Shown: one piece after another, positions 35,415 to 43,827 of the stretch
Layout: every line of letters starts with the position of its first letter
Position numbering within the stretch: position 1 is the first letter of the stretch
DNA from: Pontibacter roseus DSM 17521
GTDB taxonomy: Bacteria > Bacteroidota > Bacteroidia > Cytophagales > Hymenobacteraceae
DNA: 64,000 bases
Direction of reading: 5' to 3'
Assembly (NCBI RefSeq): GCF_000373265.1
Contig: NZ_KB890766.1
Span: forward strand, 218,594-282,593
Made by a program: the position numbers and the translations under genes
Notes under the pieces: model-generated
The model's input: only the letters and a program-made list of their open reading frames with translations
Told to the model about the DNA's origin: nothing
Databases searched by the model: none

Positions 35415-35653
35415 GGTAAGTAGGGGATAGTTGCGAAAGCAAGTATATACAATGGCCGGATGTATACGCTAAAAATCTGGTCAGTTTTTCTAAGGAAAGC
35501 TCTCATTCAGCTATAGCCTGTTGCTATACCGAAAGAGCAACGTACTGGCAAATTTCAGGACGTACCCCCACATAGGGCACCGACAGAAAGATAAACGACA
35601 ATCTGGTCGCCTTCTTCAGGAAACATTCTGACTCCTGACCGTAAACCAATACC

Positions 35654-36793
35654 ATGACAGGAGAAGCAACGTACCGGGCAGCGCGAATGGTGTCGGCCGG
35701 TGTGCAGGAACACTTCGAAGCACAGCTCAACGAGGCCCGGCAGAAAGGGGAGGAGCGTCTGGCGCAGGCTCCCTCCAAACAGACCATCGAGACGATGATA
35801 GACCGTGCCTTTTGGGCGAGCCTGCGGAGGGAGGAAGGGTATTCGCCTAAAATTTCGCTGGCATACCTGCCGCCAGAGGAAGCCAGTATGCCACTCTTAC
35901 TTGAGGAGCGCCTCCCGTTCTCGTCTTACACGCTCACCAAAATGGCGCCGGGTGTGGAGCGGCCCGGCATTCATTTGGGGGTATGGGAGGAGGAAGGACA
36001 ACTCTACATCTGGGGCTCCACGCAAAACCTCCCCAACTTCTGTTTTGTGTTGGATGTCTCGGAGCCGGGTTTGCTGGTTGTCAAGTACAGGCGCAAGCAG
36101 GGCTTTGGCAAGTTCTCGAACGTAGCCGTGCTCATAGGGGACCAAGTGAAGATGGTGGACCAGTCCAGCGCCAGACTACCGGATTGCATGAGCCTGCTCA
36201 CATCGCTCCTCAGCTCGGATAGTGCCACCGAAGACGACTCCGTCAACGTGCTGGTGCAGTTAGCTGTGTCCATGCGCCGCCACGCACACGGCGGCTCGCT
36301 GCTGATAGTGCCGGCCGATACTTATGCCTGGCATGACTCCATCATACACCCCATCCGGTATGCGGTGAAACCTGCCTATACCGGCCTGGCTGAGTTGTTA
36401 CAGTCACAAGTGGAGTTTGGTAGCCAGAGCCTATGGAAAGAAGCGCTGCGCAAGGAAGTGGATAACCTGGCGGGGCTGACCGCCATCGATGGAGCCACTA
36501 TCATCAACGACAGGTATGAGCTGCTGGCATTCGGGACCAAAATCGCGCGAAGGAAGGGGGGTGCTCCAGTGGAGAAGATTCTGACGACCGAGCCTGTCAT
36601 TGGTGGTGTGGCTGCCGTGGTGTCGTCTGCTTTGAACGGAGGAACGCGCCACTTGTCAGCTGCCCAGTTCGTGCACGACCAGCGGAATGCGCTCGCTTTG
36701 GTAGCCTCGCAGGATGGGCGCTTCACCATCTTCACCTGGTCAGCCTGCGAAGACATGGTGCAGGCGCACCAGATTGACGCCCTCTTGCTGTAA
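35654..36793 (+). CDS. Diadenylate-cyclase-like (DACNV-like) protein
   Basis: 379 aa soluble protein. The C-terminal ~110 residues resemble the DisA_N diadenylate cyclase fold: IDGATIINDRYELLAFGTKI carries the DGA motif (residues 279-281), and GTRHLSAAQFVHDQRNALALVASQDGRFTIFTW carries GTRH (330-333), where active cyclases have RHR. The third position is Leu, so catalysis is doubtful. The N-terminal ~270 residues contain a beta-rich region with LLVVKYRRKQGFGKFSNVAVL. The arrangement resembles the predicted 'DACNV' sensor proteins of Bacteroidota; that name rests on memory of the family. Ligand or nucleotide product unknown; no effector gene is adjacent. Confidence 0.65.
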   Translation: MTGEATYRAARMVSAGVQEHFEAQLNEARQKGEERLAQAPSKQTIETMIDRAFWASLRREEGYSPKISLAYLPPEEASMPLLLEERLPFSSYTLTKMAPGVERPGIHLGVWEEEGQLYIWGSTQNLPNFCFVLDVSEPGLLVVKYRRKQGFGKFSNVAVLIGDQVKMVDQSSARLPDCMSLLTSLLSSDSATEDDSVNVLVQLAVSMRRHAHGGSLLIVPADTYAWHDSIIHPIRYAVKPAYTGLAELLQSQVEFGSQSLWKEALRKEVDNLAGLTAIDGATIINDRYELLAFGTKIARRKGGAPVEKILTTEPVIGGVAAVVSSALNGGTRHLSAAQFVHDQRNALALVASQDGRFTIFTWSACEDMVQAHQIDALLL

Positions 36794-36894
36794 AAGCCAA
36801 CCTCCAGGTATACCTGACTCAGGGTAGAATCTTACACTTTTCTTACTGCTTATTTCGCAGTAGCTTCGCAGCTCCTACAAACGCTGAAAAAGTT

Positions 36895-37284
36895 ATGAGC
36901 TATACCTACGGACCAGGTATAAACCACATTGAGTTTTGGGTGAAAAATCTAGAAGAATCGCTTGGTTTCTACCATGAGCTGTTCCCGTTGATAGGCTGGT
37001 ATGCGCTCAACCGCACGTCTTTCAGCTGCGGCCAGCACGAGGTATATTTCAAGGAGATGCCGGTGGCTCTGCACGATAGCCTGGGTGTGCGACACATCTG
37101 CTTCCATGCCACTAGTCGGGAGGTGGTGCAGCAGGTGGGGGAGTGGCTCCAAAACAGGAACGCTGACATCATCCGGGGACCGCTGGAGATGCCACACTAC
37201 AACGCATCTTACTATACCGTAGACTTCCGCGACCCGAATGGCTTCGTGCTGGAGGTGGCGCATACACCCCATTCAAAACTCTAG
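36895..37284 (+). CDS. VOC-superfamily (glyoxalase-like) protein
   Basis: 129 aa, two babab units. The metal-ligand pattern fits vicinal oxygen chelate enzymes: GINHIEFWVKNLEESLGFYHELF at the start, LGVRHICFHA in the middle and YYTVDFRDPNGFVLEVAHTP at the end, with His11 and the Glu of VLEVAH as likely ligands. Reaction (glyoxalase, dioxygenase or resistance type) cannot be told. Confidence 0.88.
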   Translation: MSYTYGPGINHIEFWVKNLEESLGFYHELFPLIGWYALNRTSFSCGQHEVYFKEMPVALHDSLGVRHICFHATSREVVQQVGEWLQNRNADIIRGPLEMPHYNASYYTVDFRDPNGFVLEVAHTPHSKL

Positions 37285-37314
37285 TATACAAAGACAGAAA
37301 GGCTATAAAAAAAC

Positions 37315-37344
37315 AAAGGCAGCTATACCTAGCTGCCCCCTTTT
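37315..37344. terminator. Hairpin between convergent VOC and HD genes
   Basis: 8-bp stem GGCAGCTA / TAGCTGCC with loop TACC; AAA before and CCCTTTT after make it usable in both directions. The loop side carries the CTATACC motif. Confidence 0.7.
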
Positions 37345-37421
37345 CATAGTTGTATTTTGCACCATGAATACCTTATACTCCGAATGAAAAAGTAGGTTGT
37401 GTACAGGTATAGAAATATGGT

Positions 37422-38057
37422 CTAAGCCTGCTGTCCTTTAGCCATCATTCGCTCTTTGACGGTGGTGGTGCAGATGCCTGCCTGCTCCATTTTCAGCACC
37501 GACATTTCCTCTATCAAAGCGCGGAATTCCTCCAGTCCTTTGTCGAAGGCAGTGTGGCGTCCCATCAGGAAAACGAACTCCCGTTCTATCTCAATCCAGG
37601 TGCTCATGTCGGCGTGGTTGTGCTGTATCTGCACCTCCAGTTTATCCAAAGCGTTGGCCACTTTGGCCTCGTAAGTTTGCTTGTCTTCGAACTCATGCCA
37701 GAGCTCGTATACCTCTTGTCCGGTAGGTGCGCTGAGTTGCTGGCGCAGGTTCTCAATGGCCTGTTGTTCGCGCTGCTGCTTCAGCAGTCTGGTCTCTTCA
37801 TTCACTATGTTGAAGGCAGGTATGTCACCGGCCTCGGCTTCCACCAAATCATGCAGGATTATCATTTTCAGCAGACGGGCCATGTCTACCGGGTGCTCCA
37901 GGTATGGCTCCAGCAAAACGGCCATCAGGCTCATGCGCCAGGTATGCTCGGCCACACTTTCCTGCCGGCCGTTGGAGAGCCAGCTATGGCGCATCTCACA
38001 CTTGATTTTCTCGGCCAGCGTGAGCACCTCCAGCACTTTCATCAGGTTTTCTCTCAT
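37422..38057 (-). CDS. HD-domain phosphohydrolase (YfbR/HDDC2-like)
   Basis: 211 aa. HD-domain ligands are seen in MRHSWLSNGRQESVAEHTWRMSLMAVLL (first His and the EHT), LKMIILHDLVEAEAGDIPAF (HD pair) and a later Asp in ANALDKLEVQIQHN. This order matches the YfbR/HDDC2 5'-deoxynucleotidase group. It would remove phosphate from deoxynucleoside monophosphates. The start at 38057 (MRENLMKVLEVL) has an alternative ATG five codons in. Confidence 0.85.
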   Translation of the reverse strand: MRENLMKVLEVLTLAEKIKCEMRHSWLSNGRQESVAEHTWRMSLMAVLLEPYLEHPVDMARLLKMIILHDLVEAEAGDIPAFNIVNEETRLLKQQREQQAIENLRQQLSAPTGQEVYELWHEFEDKQTYEAKVANALDKLEVQIQHNHADMSTWIEIEREFVFLMGRHTAFDKGLEEFRALIEEMSVLKMEQAGICTTTVKERMMAKGQQA

Positions 38058-38099
38058 GCTTCTCGCGTTGTTATATTGGGTTGGAGTTTCAGGTAAAGC

Positions 38100-38621
38100 C
38101 TACGCCTCTGGCAACGCCTGTGACCCCGCGGACTGTGCGCGCAGCTCCTTTACCCGGTCCTCAAAGTAAGCTTCTGGCTTGCCCTCACCCAATATGGCCA
38201 CTTTGCTGAATAGTGCGGTGAGTTCTGCATCATGTGTGGCCTTTTGGCCTTTGCGCACATCAATGTACGTGAAACGGCTCCAGATAACGGAGATGATGGC
38301 ACCGGTATCCAGGTTCACCATCTGGCCCTCCATCAGCAGGTCTGAGCCGGTGAACCAGCGCAGGCAGGTTTTGATTTTCACCGTTTCCATGTACTTCACC
38401 TCGCGCAGGTAGGCTATCTGGTTTGCGGCCACCACCCAGGCTTTCCCCGTCGTCTTCGCCAACGCGTAGATGTCGAGGCCGTAGTTGTCGCGCACCTGGT
38501 CTTCGCGTGCGTTCAGGTAGTAGTCAATGTATCGGCCATTGTTCAGGTGCCCGAAAGGGTCACAATCCTCAAAGCGGATGAGCGCTTTGCTCTCCAATAT
38601 TTTCTCGTAGTTTCTTTCCAT
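38100..38621 (-). CDS. 4HBT-type acyl-CoA thioesterase
   Basis: 173-aa hotdog protein. The N-terminal signature RFEDCDPFGHLNNGRYIDYYLNARED is the 4-hydroxybenzoyl-CoA thioesterase / YbgC pattern (D-x-x-G-H-x-N-N-x-x-Y). The rest, VKYMETVKIKTCLRWFTGSDLLMEGQMVN, is the usual second strand pair. Substrate unknown. It is 42 bases upstream of the HD gene start on the same strand, so the two may be an operon. Confidence 0.88.
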   Translation of the reverse strand: MERNYEKILESKALIRFEDCDPFGHLNNGRYIDYYLNAREDQVRDNYGLDIYALAKTTGKAWVVAANQIAYLREVKYMETVKIKTCLRWFTGSDLLMEGQMVNLDTGAIISVIWSRFTYIDVRKGQKATHDAELTALFSKVAILGEGKPEAYFEDRVKELRAQSAGSQALPEA

Positions 38622-38718
38622 ATCCAGAGTCTTCTTTTAGAGGAATGATGTGCACTCTTATATATTTAATCCCGCTGCAGCGCCCTGTGTCTTTTCCTAT
38701 ACCTGTCGTTGCCTAAAC

Positions 38719-39708
38719 CTACCAGTCCGGTTTGGAGCTGTCTGGTTTGCGGGTGGGCTTTTTGGGCAGCTGCTGTATGTACTGTTGCTCTGCATGGCGC
38801 ATTGCGTCCAGCATGAGACGGGCTTTGTCCGGGCTGATGTTCATCTGCCGCAGGCGACTGTTTCTGGTCTGGGCTCGCGGGTCATTTCCGGCGCTCTGGT
38901 CGTTGGTGCGGCTACGTTCTGGCCGTGACTGGTCAAAGGCGTTGTTGGGATTGAGCCCTTTGGTTTCGCCCTTTTCCTGGCCACTGGCCTCCTCTTTTTC
39001 CTGCTCGCCTGCTCTTTCGCTGTTGCCTTTGTCAGGCTGGTCTTGTCCTTTGCCGGAGCCTTTTTGTTCCTGCTGACCATCATCTGCCTGCTCCTGTTTT
39101 TCTATTTCCTCTTCCTGGTCACCAGTGCTGTCAGGCTTGTTTTTGGGTTCAGGCGCATGCTCTTCCTCGCTAGGGGGAGGGGTCTGGCCGAGGCTGTCCG
39201 GGCGCTGCTGTTCCTGACTTTGCTCGCCGGTGGGCGGAGCGGTTTCCTCCTCCTCGGAGTCGGCGAGCTCCGGGCGCTGCGCTAGGAATTTCTTGAGCAG
39301 CTCATAGTTGTAGCGTGCCGCCTGATTGGAAGGCTCGGCAATAAGTGCACTGCGGAAGTAGGCGAGGGCCTGTTTGAATTGTTTGCCCTTGGCTGAAATG
39401 TTACCCAGCTGCAAAAGCGCCACAGCCCTGATTTCTTTAGAGGAATGGCTGGCCAGCATATAATATTGCTGACGGGCCTGCTGCAGCTCCCCAGCCCTGA
39501 AATAGGCATGGCCCAGGTTGAGACGCAGCTTGTCGTCCTGCACCTCCAGGTCTGTGAGCAGGTACTCGTAAGCGGCAATGGCTTCTATGTACTCGTGCCG
39601 GCTATACGCTTGCGAGGCAAGGCTGGAGTACTCGTTTATACGCGATATTGTCTGCAGTCCTCCGCCCAACAGGCTTATCAGGAAAATGATGGTGAACAGC
39701 GTTTTCAT
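38719..39708 (-). CDS. BatC-like TPR protein
   Basis: 329 aa. A hydrophobic N-terminal anchor (FTIIFLISLLGGG) precedes three TPR-like helical pairs at about residues 30-150 (YIEAIAAYEYLLTDLE, RLNLGHAYFRAGELQQARQQYYMLA, QALAYFRSALIAEPSNQAARYNYELL). Then comes a long, highly charged Glu/Gln/Pro-rich stretch (about 150-265) and a basic tail. This matches BatC of the Bacteroidota aerotolerance (bat) operon. Its ATG overlaps the stop of the VWA gene by 4 bases. Confidence 0.85.
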   Translation of the reverse strand: MKTLFTIIFLISLLGGGLQTISRINEYSSLASQAYSRHEYIEAIAAYEYLLTDLEVQDDKLRLNLGHAYFRAGELQQARQQYYMLASHSSKEIRAVALLQLGNISAKGKQFKQALAYFRSALIAEPSNQAARYNYELLKKFLAQRPELADSEEEETAPPTGEQSQEQQRPDSLGQTPPPSEEEHAPEPKNKPDSTGDQEEEIEKQEQADDGQQEQKGSGKGQDQPDKGNSERAGEQEKEEASGQEKGETKGLNPNNAFDQSRPERSRTNDQSAGNDPRAQTRNSRLRQMNISPDKARLMLDAMRHAEQQYIQQLPKKPTRKPDSSKPDW

Positions 39709-40676
39709 ATGCGTACCAGTTTCACCGTTATAAGCACATCCAGCAGAATGAAGAGCAGCGCCAGCGCCAGTGGGTATACGTACTTGTTGGCAGTCACATC
39801 AATGGTTTTGCTTTCGCGGAGCTCGCCCTCAATGTTGTTGATGGAGCTGATGAGGCGGCTGATTTCACTTACACGCTCATTCACCTCGAAATATTGTCCG
39901 TTGGTGGCTTCAGCCAACTGCACCAGCGCCTCGCGGTTGAGTTTGCTGATAACCGTGTTGCCGCTCTGGTCGCGCTTTACGCCACTTCCATCCGGTATGG
40001 TGGTTCCTTCGGTTGTGCCTATACCTAGCGCGAATACCCGTATGTTCTGCTCGTTCAGCCTATCCGCCCAGTCGCTCAACTTTCCGTCGAAGTCCTCGCC
40101 GTCGCTGATGAGCACCAGAATCTGGGCTTTCTCCTCGTCTGCTTCGGGCGTGGCTGTTTGGCCAAACTTGTTGGAGACGAGCTCCAGCACCGGGGTATAG
40201 CTGGTGCCACCGTGGGGCAGCAGGTCGGTGCGCAGGCTGTTGATGAAGAGCTGCAGGGCGTTCTGGTCGTAAGTCAGCGGACTCTGCAGGTAGGCTTCCG
40301 AGGAGAAGACGATTAACCCGATGCGGTCGGAGTTGAAGCGGCTGATGAGGCGCAGCATATCGTGCTTGGCCCGGTCGAGCCGCGAAGGTGCCACGTCCGT
40401 CGCCTCCATGGAGTTCGATAAATCGACTGCTATGTAGATGTCCTTGCCGATGGTCTTGATTTCTTTTTTCATGGCCCCGAAAGAAGGGCCGAGTATGGCG
40501 ATGATGAGGAGGATGATGTAGGCGTGACGCAGCACGAACTTCACCCACACCCCATGCGGCCGCTGCCCAAAGAATGCCGCCACCCGCCGCACGCGCAGCA
40601 GGTATCCGATGTACAGTCCCAGGAACAGCACACCGAACAGAATCTCGAGCAGAGTAATGGTTTGGTACCAGGTCAT
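39705..40676 (-). CDS. BatB-like VWA membrane protein
   Basis: 323 aa: two N-terminal membrane helices, a von Willebrand A domain with the MIDAS motif DLSNSM (residues ~87-92) plus the later TSYTP and SDGEDFDG, and a C-terminal membrane helix. This layout is that of BatA/BatB. Gene order BatB-BatC with a 4-base overlap agrees. No MoxR ATPase, BatA, BatD or BatE gene is in reach upstream, so here the pair stands alone. Known bat operons are linked to oxygen/stress tolerance in Bacteroides and to virulence elsewhere, with no settled biochemistry. Confidence 0.87.
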   Translation of the reverse strand: MTWYQTITLLEILFGVLFLGLYIGYLLRVRRVAAFFGQRPHGVWVKFVLRHAYIILLIIAILGPSFGAMKKEIKTIGKDIYIAVDLSNSMEATDVAPSRLDRAKHDMLRLISRFNSDRIGLIVFSSEAYLQSPLTYDQNALQLFINSLRTDLLPHGGTSYTPVLELVSNKFGQTATPEADEEKAQILVLISDGEDFDGKLSDWADRLNEQNIRVFALGIGTTEGTTIPDGSGVKRDQSGNTVISKLNREALVQLAEATNGQYFEVNERVSEISRLISSINNIEGELRESKTIDVTANKYVYPLALALLFILLDVLITVKLVRI

Positions 40677-41007
40677 GTATGTGGGCGTTTGGTAATGCCC
40701 GATGACAAATATAACAAAGGAAAACTAATGAATAGGGCTTTTGCCTAGGCCATCAACCTGGCAAGCATGCCTGTCTTTGGGTGCATCAGCTAGGTGCGGT
40801 TGTGGAAAACAGGGCAAGGGACAGAATATTTGAAAATAATTTGAAGAATGACGGCGCAAGAAAGCCGAATAGAATCAATTAGTTAGTCTTGTAAGATGCA
40901 GCCTGGGCGCCCCTGGAGAGGGTTTGGGAGCTAAAATTTTGTAAAGCGCTATTGTTTGCTCAAATTTAATGTAGTATGTTTGCAATCTCTTCAGCAGGGA
41001 GAGACCC
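40677..41007. other. 331-bp spacer upstream of tRNA genes
   Basis: Divergent region between the BatB-like gene and the tRNA cluster. Only the tRNA promoter (40952-40982) is recognised. Confidence 0.5.
40952..40982 (+). promoter_or_regulatory. Promoter of tRNA-Ser
   Basis: TTG at 40952-40954, 20 bases, then TATGTTTG at 40975-40982: a good fit to the Bacteroidota -33/-7 promoter. Predicted start near 40989, 19 bases before the tRNA. Confidence 0.75.
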
Positions 41008-41094
41008 GGAGAGGTGGGTGAGTGGCTTAAACCAGCAGTTTGCTAAACTGCCGTACTGGAAACGGTACCGGGGGTTCGAATCCCCCCTTCTCCG
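41008..41094 (+). tRNA. tRNA-Ser (GCT)
   Basis: 87-nt class II tRNA. Acceptor GGAGAGG (41008-41014) pairs with CTTCTCC (41087-41093) with one wobble. Anticodon stem GCAGT/ACTGC holds loop TTGCTAA, anticodon GCT, reading AGC/AGU. A long variable arm and T-loop GTTCGAATC are present. The 3' CCA is not encoded. Confidence 0.95.
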
Positions 41095-41120
41095 CAAGCG
41101 AAAAAATAAATTGAAATTGT

Positions 41121-41151
41121 TTTGTCAATTAGAATTCTTCGCTTACTTTTG
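41121..41151 (+). promoter_or_regulatory. Promoter of tRNA-Pro
   Basis: TTTG (41121-41124), exactly 19 bases, then TACTTTTG (41144-41151): a perfect match to the Bacteroidota consensus. Predicted start near 41157. Confidence 0.8.
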
Positions 41152-41208
41152 CACCGCGTTCAACATTAACAGCGACACAAATCGCTGACCGGAGTTGGAA
41201 GCATAGTT

Positions 41209-41282
41209 CGGGGTGTAGCGTAGCCCGGTATCGCGCCACATTTGGGATGTGGAGGTCGTAGGTTCGAATCCTGCCACCCCGA
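41209..41282 (+). tRNA. tRNA-Pro (TGG)
   Basis: 74 nt. Acceptor CGGGGTG pairs with CACCCCG (41275-41281), discriminator A. Anticodon stem CCACA/TGTGG with loop TTTGGGA, anticodon TGG. T-arm GTAGGTTCGAATCCTGC. CCA not encoded. Confidence 0.95.
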
Positions 41283-41287
41283 CTTAA

Positions 41288-41316
41288 AAATTTCGGAAGC
41301 AATTCCGAAATTTTTT
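41288..41316 (+). terminator. Terminator after tRNA-Pro
   Basis: 11-bp perfect stem AAATTTCGGAA / TTCCGAAATTT, loop GCAA, then T-run. It lies between tRNA-Pro and tRNA-Arg, yet I see no promoter between it and tRNA-Arg. Confidence 0.8.
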
Positions 41317-41352
41317 GTTTAAGGGTAGAGCTAACGCTCTCCTAAGGACGCT

Positions 41353-41426
41353 GGTCTCGTAGCTCAGCTGGATAGAGCAACTGCCTTCTAAGCAGTAGGT
41401 CTTTGGTTCGAATCCAAACGGGATCA
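41353..41426 (+). tRNA. tRNA-Arg (TCT)
   Basis: 74 nt. Acceptor GGTCTCG pairs with CGGGATC (41419-41425) with two wobbles, discriminator A. Anticodon stem ACTGC/GCAGT with loop CTTCTAA, anticodon TCT reading AGA/AGG. T-arm TTTGGTTCGAATCCAAA. CCA not encoded. Confidence 0.94.
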
Positions 41427-41436
41427 CAACAGTATC

Positions 41437-41471
41437 AAGCCAGATAGCTAAAAGCTGTCTGGCTTTTTTTT
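41437..41471 (+). terminator. Terminator after tRNA-Arg
   Basis: 13-bp stem with one wobble (AAGCCAGATAGCT / AGCTGTCTGGCTT), loop AAA, then a long T-run. Confidence 0.85.
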
Positions 41472-41709
41472 GTTTTTTTGTTTTTGGCTTACCGTTCCCT
41501 GCATACGTTTAGGACATGTCCCTTTAGGTATAAAGGCAAACCTTGGTCCTAGGGAAAGGTATAATCCCTATCGTTACTTCTGTGCTGCTTCCACACAGTT
41601 GTACCTCCACAAAAGCCTAGAAACCGATATACACTGCCATGGCCCTGCCAGATGAGGGGCTTCATTCTCCTGCAATACCTGTCTGATGTCGAACAGTGAT
41701 ATTTTTAAA

Positions 41710-41758
41710 AAACCGAAAGAGCCCTCTCCGTTCAAAACGGAGAGGGCTCTTTCGGTTT
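41710..41758 (-). terminator. 23-bp perfect hairpin terminator
   Basis: Arms 41710-41732 (AAACCGAAAGAGCCCTCTCC...) and 41736-41758 are exact reverse complements around loop CAA. On the minus strand it follows the stop of the gene at 41771 and ends in a T-run. Confidence 0.85.
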
Positions 41759-41770
41759 AGATATCTCTGC

Positions 41771-42412
41771 TTATTTACTCGTGCTGACGCTCATGTCAGT
41801 TGGGGCCGTCTCCGGCAGCAGGAGCTTCATGAAATCGGTAGGGGAAGTTTCGTAATAGCCTTCCTTCAGGTTGTGCATCGCTTTGACGTGTCTGCAAACC
41901 CTTTGCTCATTGGAGAAAGGCAGCTTGAACCGGACCACGTGCTGCTCTCCCACCTGCAAGGAGCTCACCATGAACACCGCGTTGTTTTTGTACCAGTGCT
42001 TCTGTCGGATGGCGGTTGCCATGCTGCTAAGGAACTGCTGATTGACCTCGGCTTTTGCTGCCCCGGCATACACGTCGTGGAAGTTGGTCACCTCCAGGTA
42101 GTGCGTTTTCCCATCCTTCTTTTCCAGGATAGCAACAATCCTATCCACTTGCTCTTTGGTGAAATGCACCACCTGTTTTTCGTCAGGGCCATCTACCAGC
42201 ATCAGGTGCCAGGGAGCTTCCTTGTACCGGATAGTCACGGGCTGGATGAAATGGAGGGCCTTGGTGGTTTCTCTGGTGCCGGAAAGACTGCCGGCGTCGG
42301 TTGTTCCCCCGATTGTCTCCAGCGAAGCCATGACTAAGTTGGACCTGACCTGAGAGTATGCTGCCGGAATGGTGAGTAACCCAAAAGCCAGGCAAATGAA
42401 CAAAGTTTTCAT
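41771..42412 (-). CDS. Secreted protein of unknown function
   Basis: 213 aa with a signal peptide (MKTLFICLAFGLLTIPAAYSQ). The mature part is a compact alpha/beta sequence without a family I recognise; notable stretches are HFIQPVTIRYKEAPWHLMLVDG, HFTKEQVDRIVAILEK and MVSSLQVGEQHVVRFKLPF. Only one Cys remains in the mature part, so no disulfide. It is monocistronic with its own long terminator. Real by length, signal peptide and terminator; function unknown. Confidence 0.75.
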   Translation of the reverse strand: MKTLFICLAFGLLTIPAAYSQVRSNLVMASLETIGGTTDAGSLSGTRETTKALHFIQPVTIRYKEAPWHLMLVDGPDEKQVVHFTKEQVDRIVAILEKKDGKTHYLEVTNFHDVYAGAAKAEVNQQFLSSMATAIRQKHWYKNNAVFMVSSLQVGEQHVVRFKLPFSNEQRVCRHVKAMHNLKEGYYETSPTDFMKLLLPETAPTDMSVSTSK

Positions 42413-42824
42413 GGGTGAAAATTAAGGTATGGAGGTATAGCTGGAGCAGAAATCCAAAACTCTGCTCAAATCAGGTGGAGCAGAATAAGAACAATCCTTC
42501 TTACAGTATTACAAATATATACTTTTATAGATATAGTATCATAACTATTTTAGATTTTGTTGTAGCTAAACGGGCATTCCCGCATAATCGAGGACTTGAC
42601 AGTATTTTTAATTAGACATTCCCGGCTCAACCTAAATAGTGATTTTGTCACTCAGTCTAATGCCGCTCCTCCAAAATAACAGGTAGCGCCATCACCATTT
42701 CTGATGAAAAATAATAAATTGCTGCCTGCATAAAACAGAGTTAACCCATTCTGCCGTAACACAGGATTCTAAACATCGTTTATACCTGCTACGATAGCTA
42801 CGAGATTGATTAACCAGCACTACC
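42413..42824. other. 412-bp divergent AT-rich spacer
   Basis: Lies between the secreted protein gene (minus) and the cupin gene (plus). I find no clear TAnnTTTG element, RNA gene or repeat. Confidence 0.4.
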
Positions 42825-43328
42825 ATGATGACCGATACTTCAAAAGACACCCTTTTCCAAGAGACAGCGCAGCAATTAAAAGAGCAGCAATTCAATATCA
42901 GCAGCCAGGACCAAAGCAGGCCCTGGGGCGGTTTTTTTGTGATAGATGAGAGCCAGGCACAGGCTTTCGCGGATACTTACTTTGATAGCATGCCGGTGGA
43001 GGAGCTGAAGATAGCAGGCAAGCTGAGCCCCAAAATACTGTTGGTGGCACCCCAAAAGCGCCTTTCGTGGCAGTACCATCACCGCCGCGCCGAGATATGG
43101 AAAGTAGTGCGAGGCACTGTGGGCGTGGTGACAAGCGAAACCGACACAGAAGGGCAGCTGCAGGTGCTGCACCCAGGTGAGTTAATTACGCTCCGGCAAG
43201 GGGAGCGCCACCGCTTGGTTGGGCTCGATGATTGGGGCGTGCTGGCCGAAATCTGGCAACACACCGATGCAGACAACCCCTCCAACGAAGACGACATCGT
43301 GCGCGTGCAGGATGACTTCGGGCGCTAA
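42825..43328 (+). CDS. Cupin, mannose-6-phosphate isomerase type II-like
   Basis: 167 aa single cupin related to the C-terminal isomerase domain of ManC/type II phosphomannose isomerases. The metal-binding cupin motif is WQYHHRRAEIWKVVRGTVGV, with a second His in LRQGERHRLVG. It ends EIWQHTDADNPSNEDDIVRVQDDFGR, which is the highly conserved type II tail (NxEDDIxRxxDxYGR). The pyrophosphorylase domain is absent, so it acts, if at all, as a free-standing isomerase or sugar-binding cupin. ATG at 42825 or 42828. Confidence 0.87.
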   Translation: MMTDTSKDTLFQETAQQLKEQQFNISSQDQSRPWGGFFVIDESQAQAFADTYFDSMPVEELKIAGKLSPKILLVAPQKRLSWQYHHRRAEIWKVVRGTVGVVTSETDTEGQLQVLHPGELITLRQGERHRLVGLDDWGVLAEIWQHTDADNPSNEDDIVRVQDDFGR

Positions 43329-43345
43329 GCCAAGGTATAGGCATG

Positions 43346-43392
43346 AAGCGGAATGGCGCTGTGACTGAGGTCGCAGCGCCATTCCGGCTTTT
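43346..43392. terminator. Hairpin between cupin and cytochrome c genes
   Basis: 13-bp perfect stem CGGAATGGCGCTG (43349-43361) / CAGCGCCATTCCG (43374-43386) followed by GCTTTT, between convergent genes. Confidence 0.75.
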
Positions 43393-43404
43393 ATGGAGTT
43401 CACG

Positions 43405-43827
43405 CTACCGTTCCAACAGGTGCCGGCATTTGTTCAGCTGCAACTCCACCTCCCGGATGGTGAAGCGTTCGTTGCTGTTGCCGAAGCTGGTCTGCACGTA
43501 GTTGAGGATGTTGGTGATTTCGCCTTTGTCGAGTTGTTCGAAGGCGGGCATACCCTGGTTGTAATTTTTGCCATTCACCACAATGTTGCCTGTCTGGCCG
43601 TGCTTTATGATGCAGGCCAGTTCGTCGCGGTGGCTTTCTAGGTAGTCTGCCCCGGCTAGAGGAGGGATGAGGTTGCGGAGGCCGCTGCCGTCGTCCATGT
43701 GGCAGTTGGCGCAGTACTGGGTATAGAAACGCTCCCCTTCGTTCTGTTTATCGGTGAAGCATTGGGTGAGGGTGAGGAGCGCGGCCATACCTGCGGCCTG
43801 TGCGAGCAGCTTATTGGGTATCTGCAT
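43405..43827 (-). CDS. Monoheme cytochrome c lipoprotein
   Basis: 140 aa. Signal with lipobox LTLTQC (Cys23); class I cytochrome c with heme motif CANCH (residues 39-43) and the distal Met in NQGMPAFEQL. It would shuttle electrons on the periplasmic face. The start overlaps the SCO gene by 17 bases, so it is third in an operon: lipoprotein (44496), SCO (43811), cytochrome c. Three conserved parts of a copper/cytochrome oxidase maturation or electron-transfer unit are suggested; no oxidase gene lies nearby. Confidence 0.9.
   Translation of the reverse strand: MQIPNKLLAQAAGMAALLTLTQCFTDKQNEGERFYTQYCANCHMDDGSGLRNLIPPLAGADYLESHRDELACIIKHGQTGNIVVNGKNYNQGMPAFEQLDKGEITNILNYVQTSFGNSNERFTIREVELQLNKCRHLLER

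Noticed and set aside
41470-41655. 61-codon open frame after tRNA-Arg
   Set aside because: Begins in the terminator T-run and has no family.
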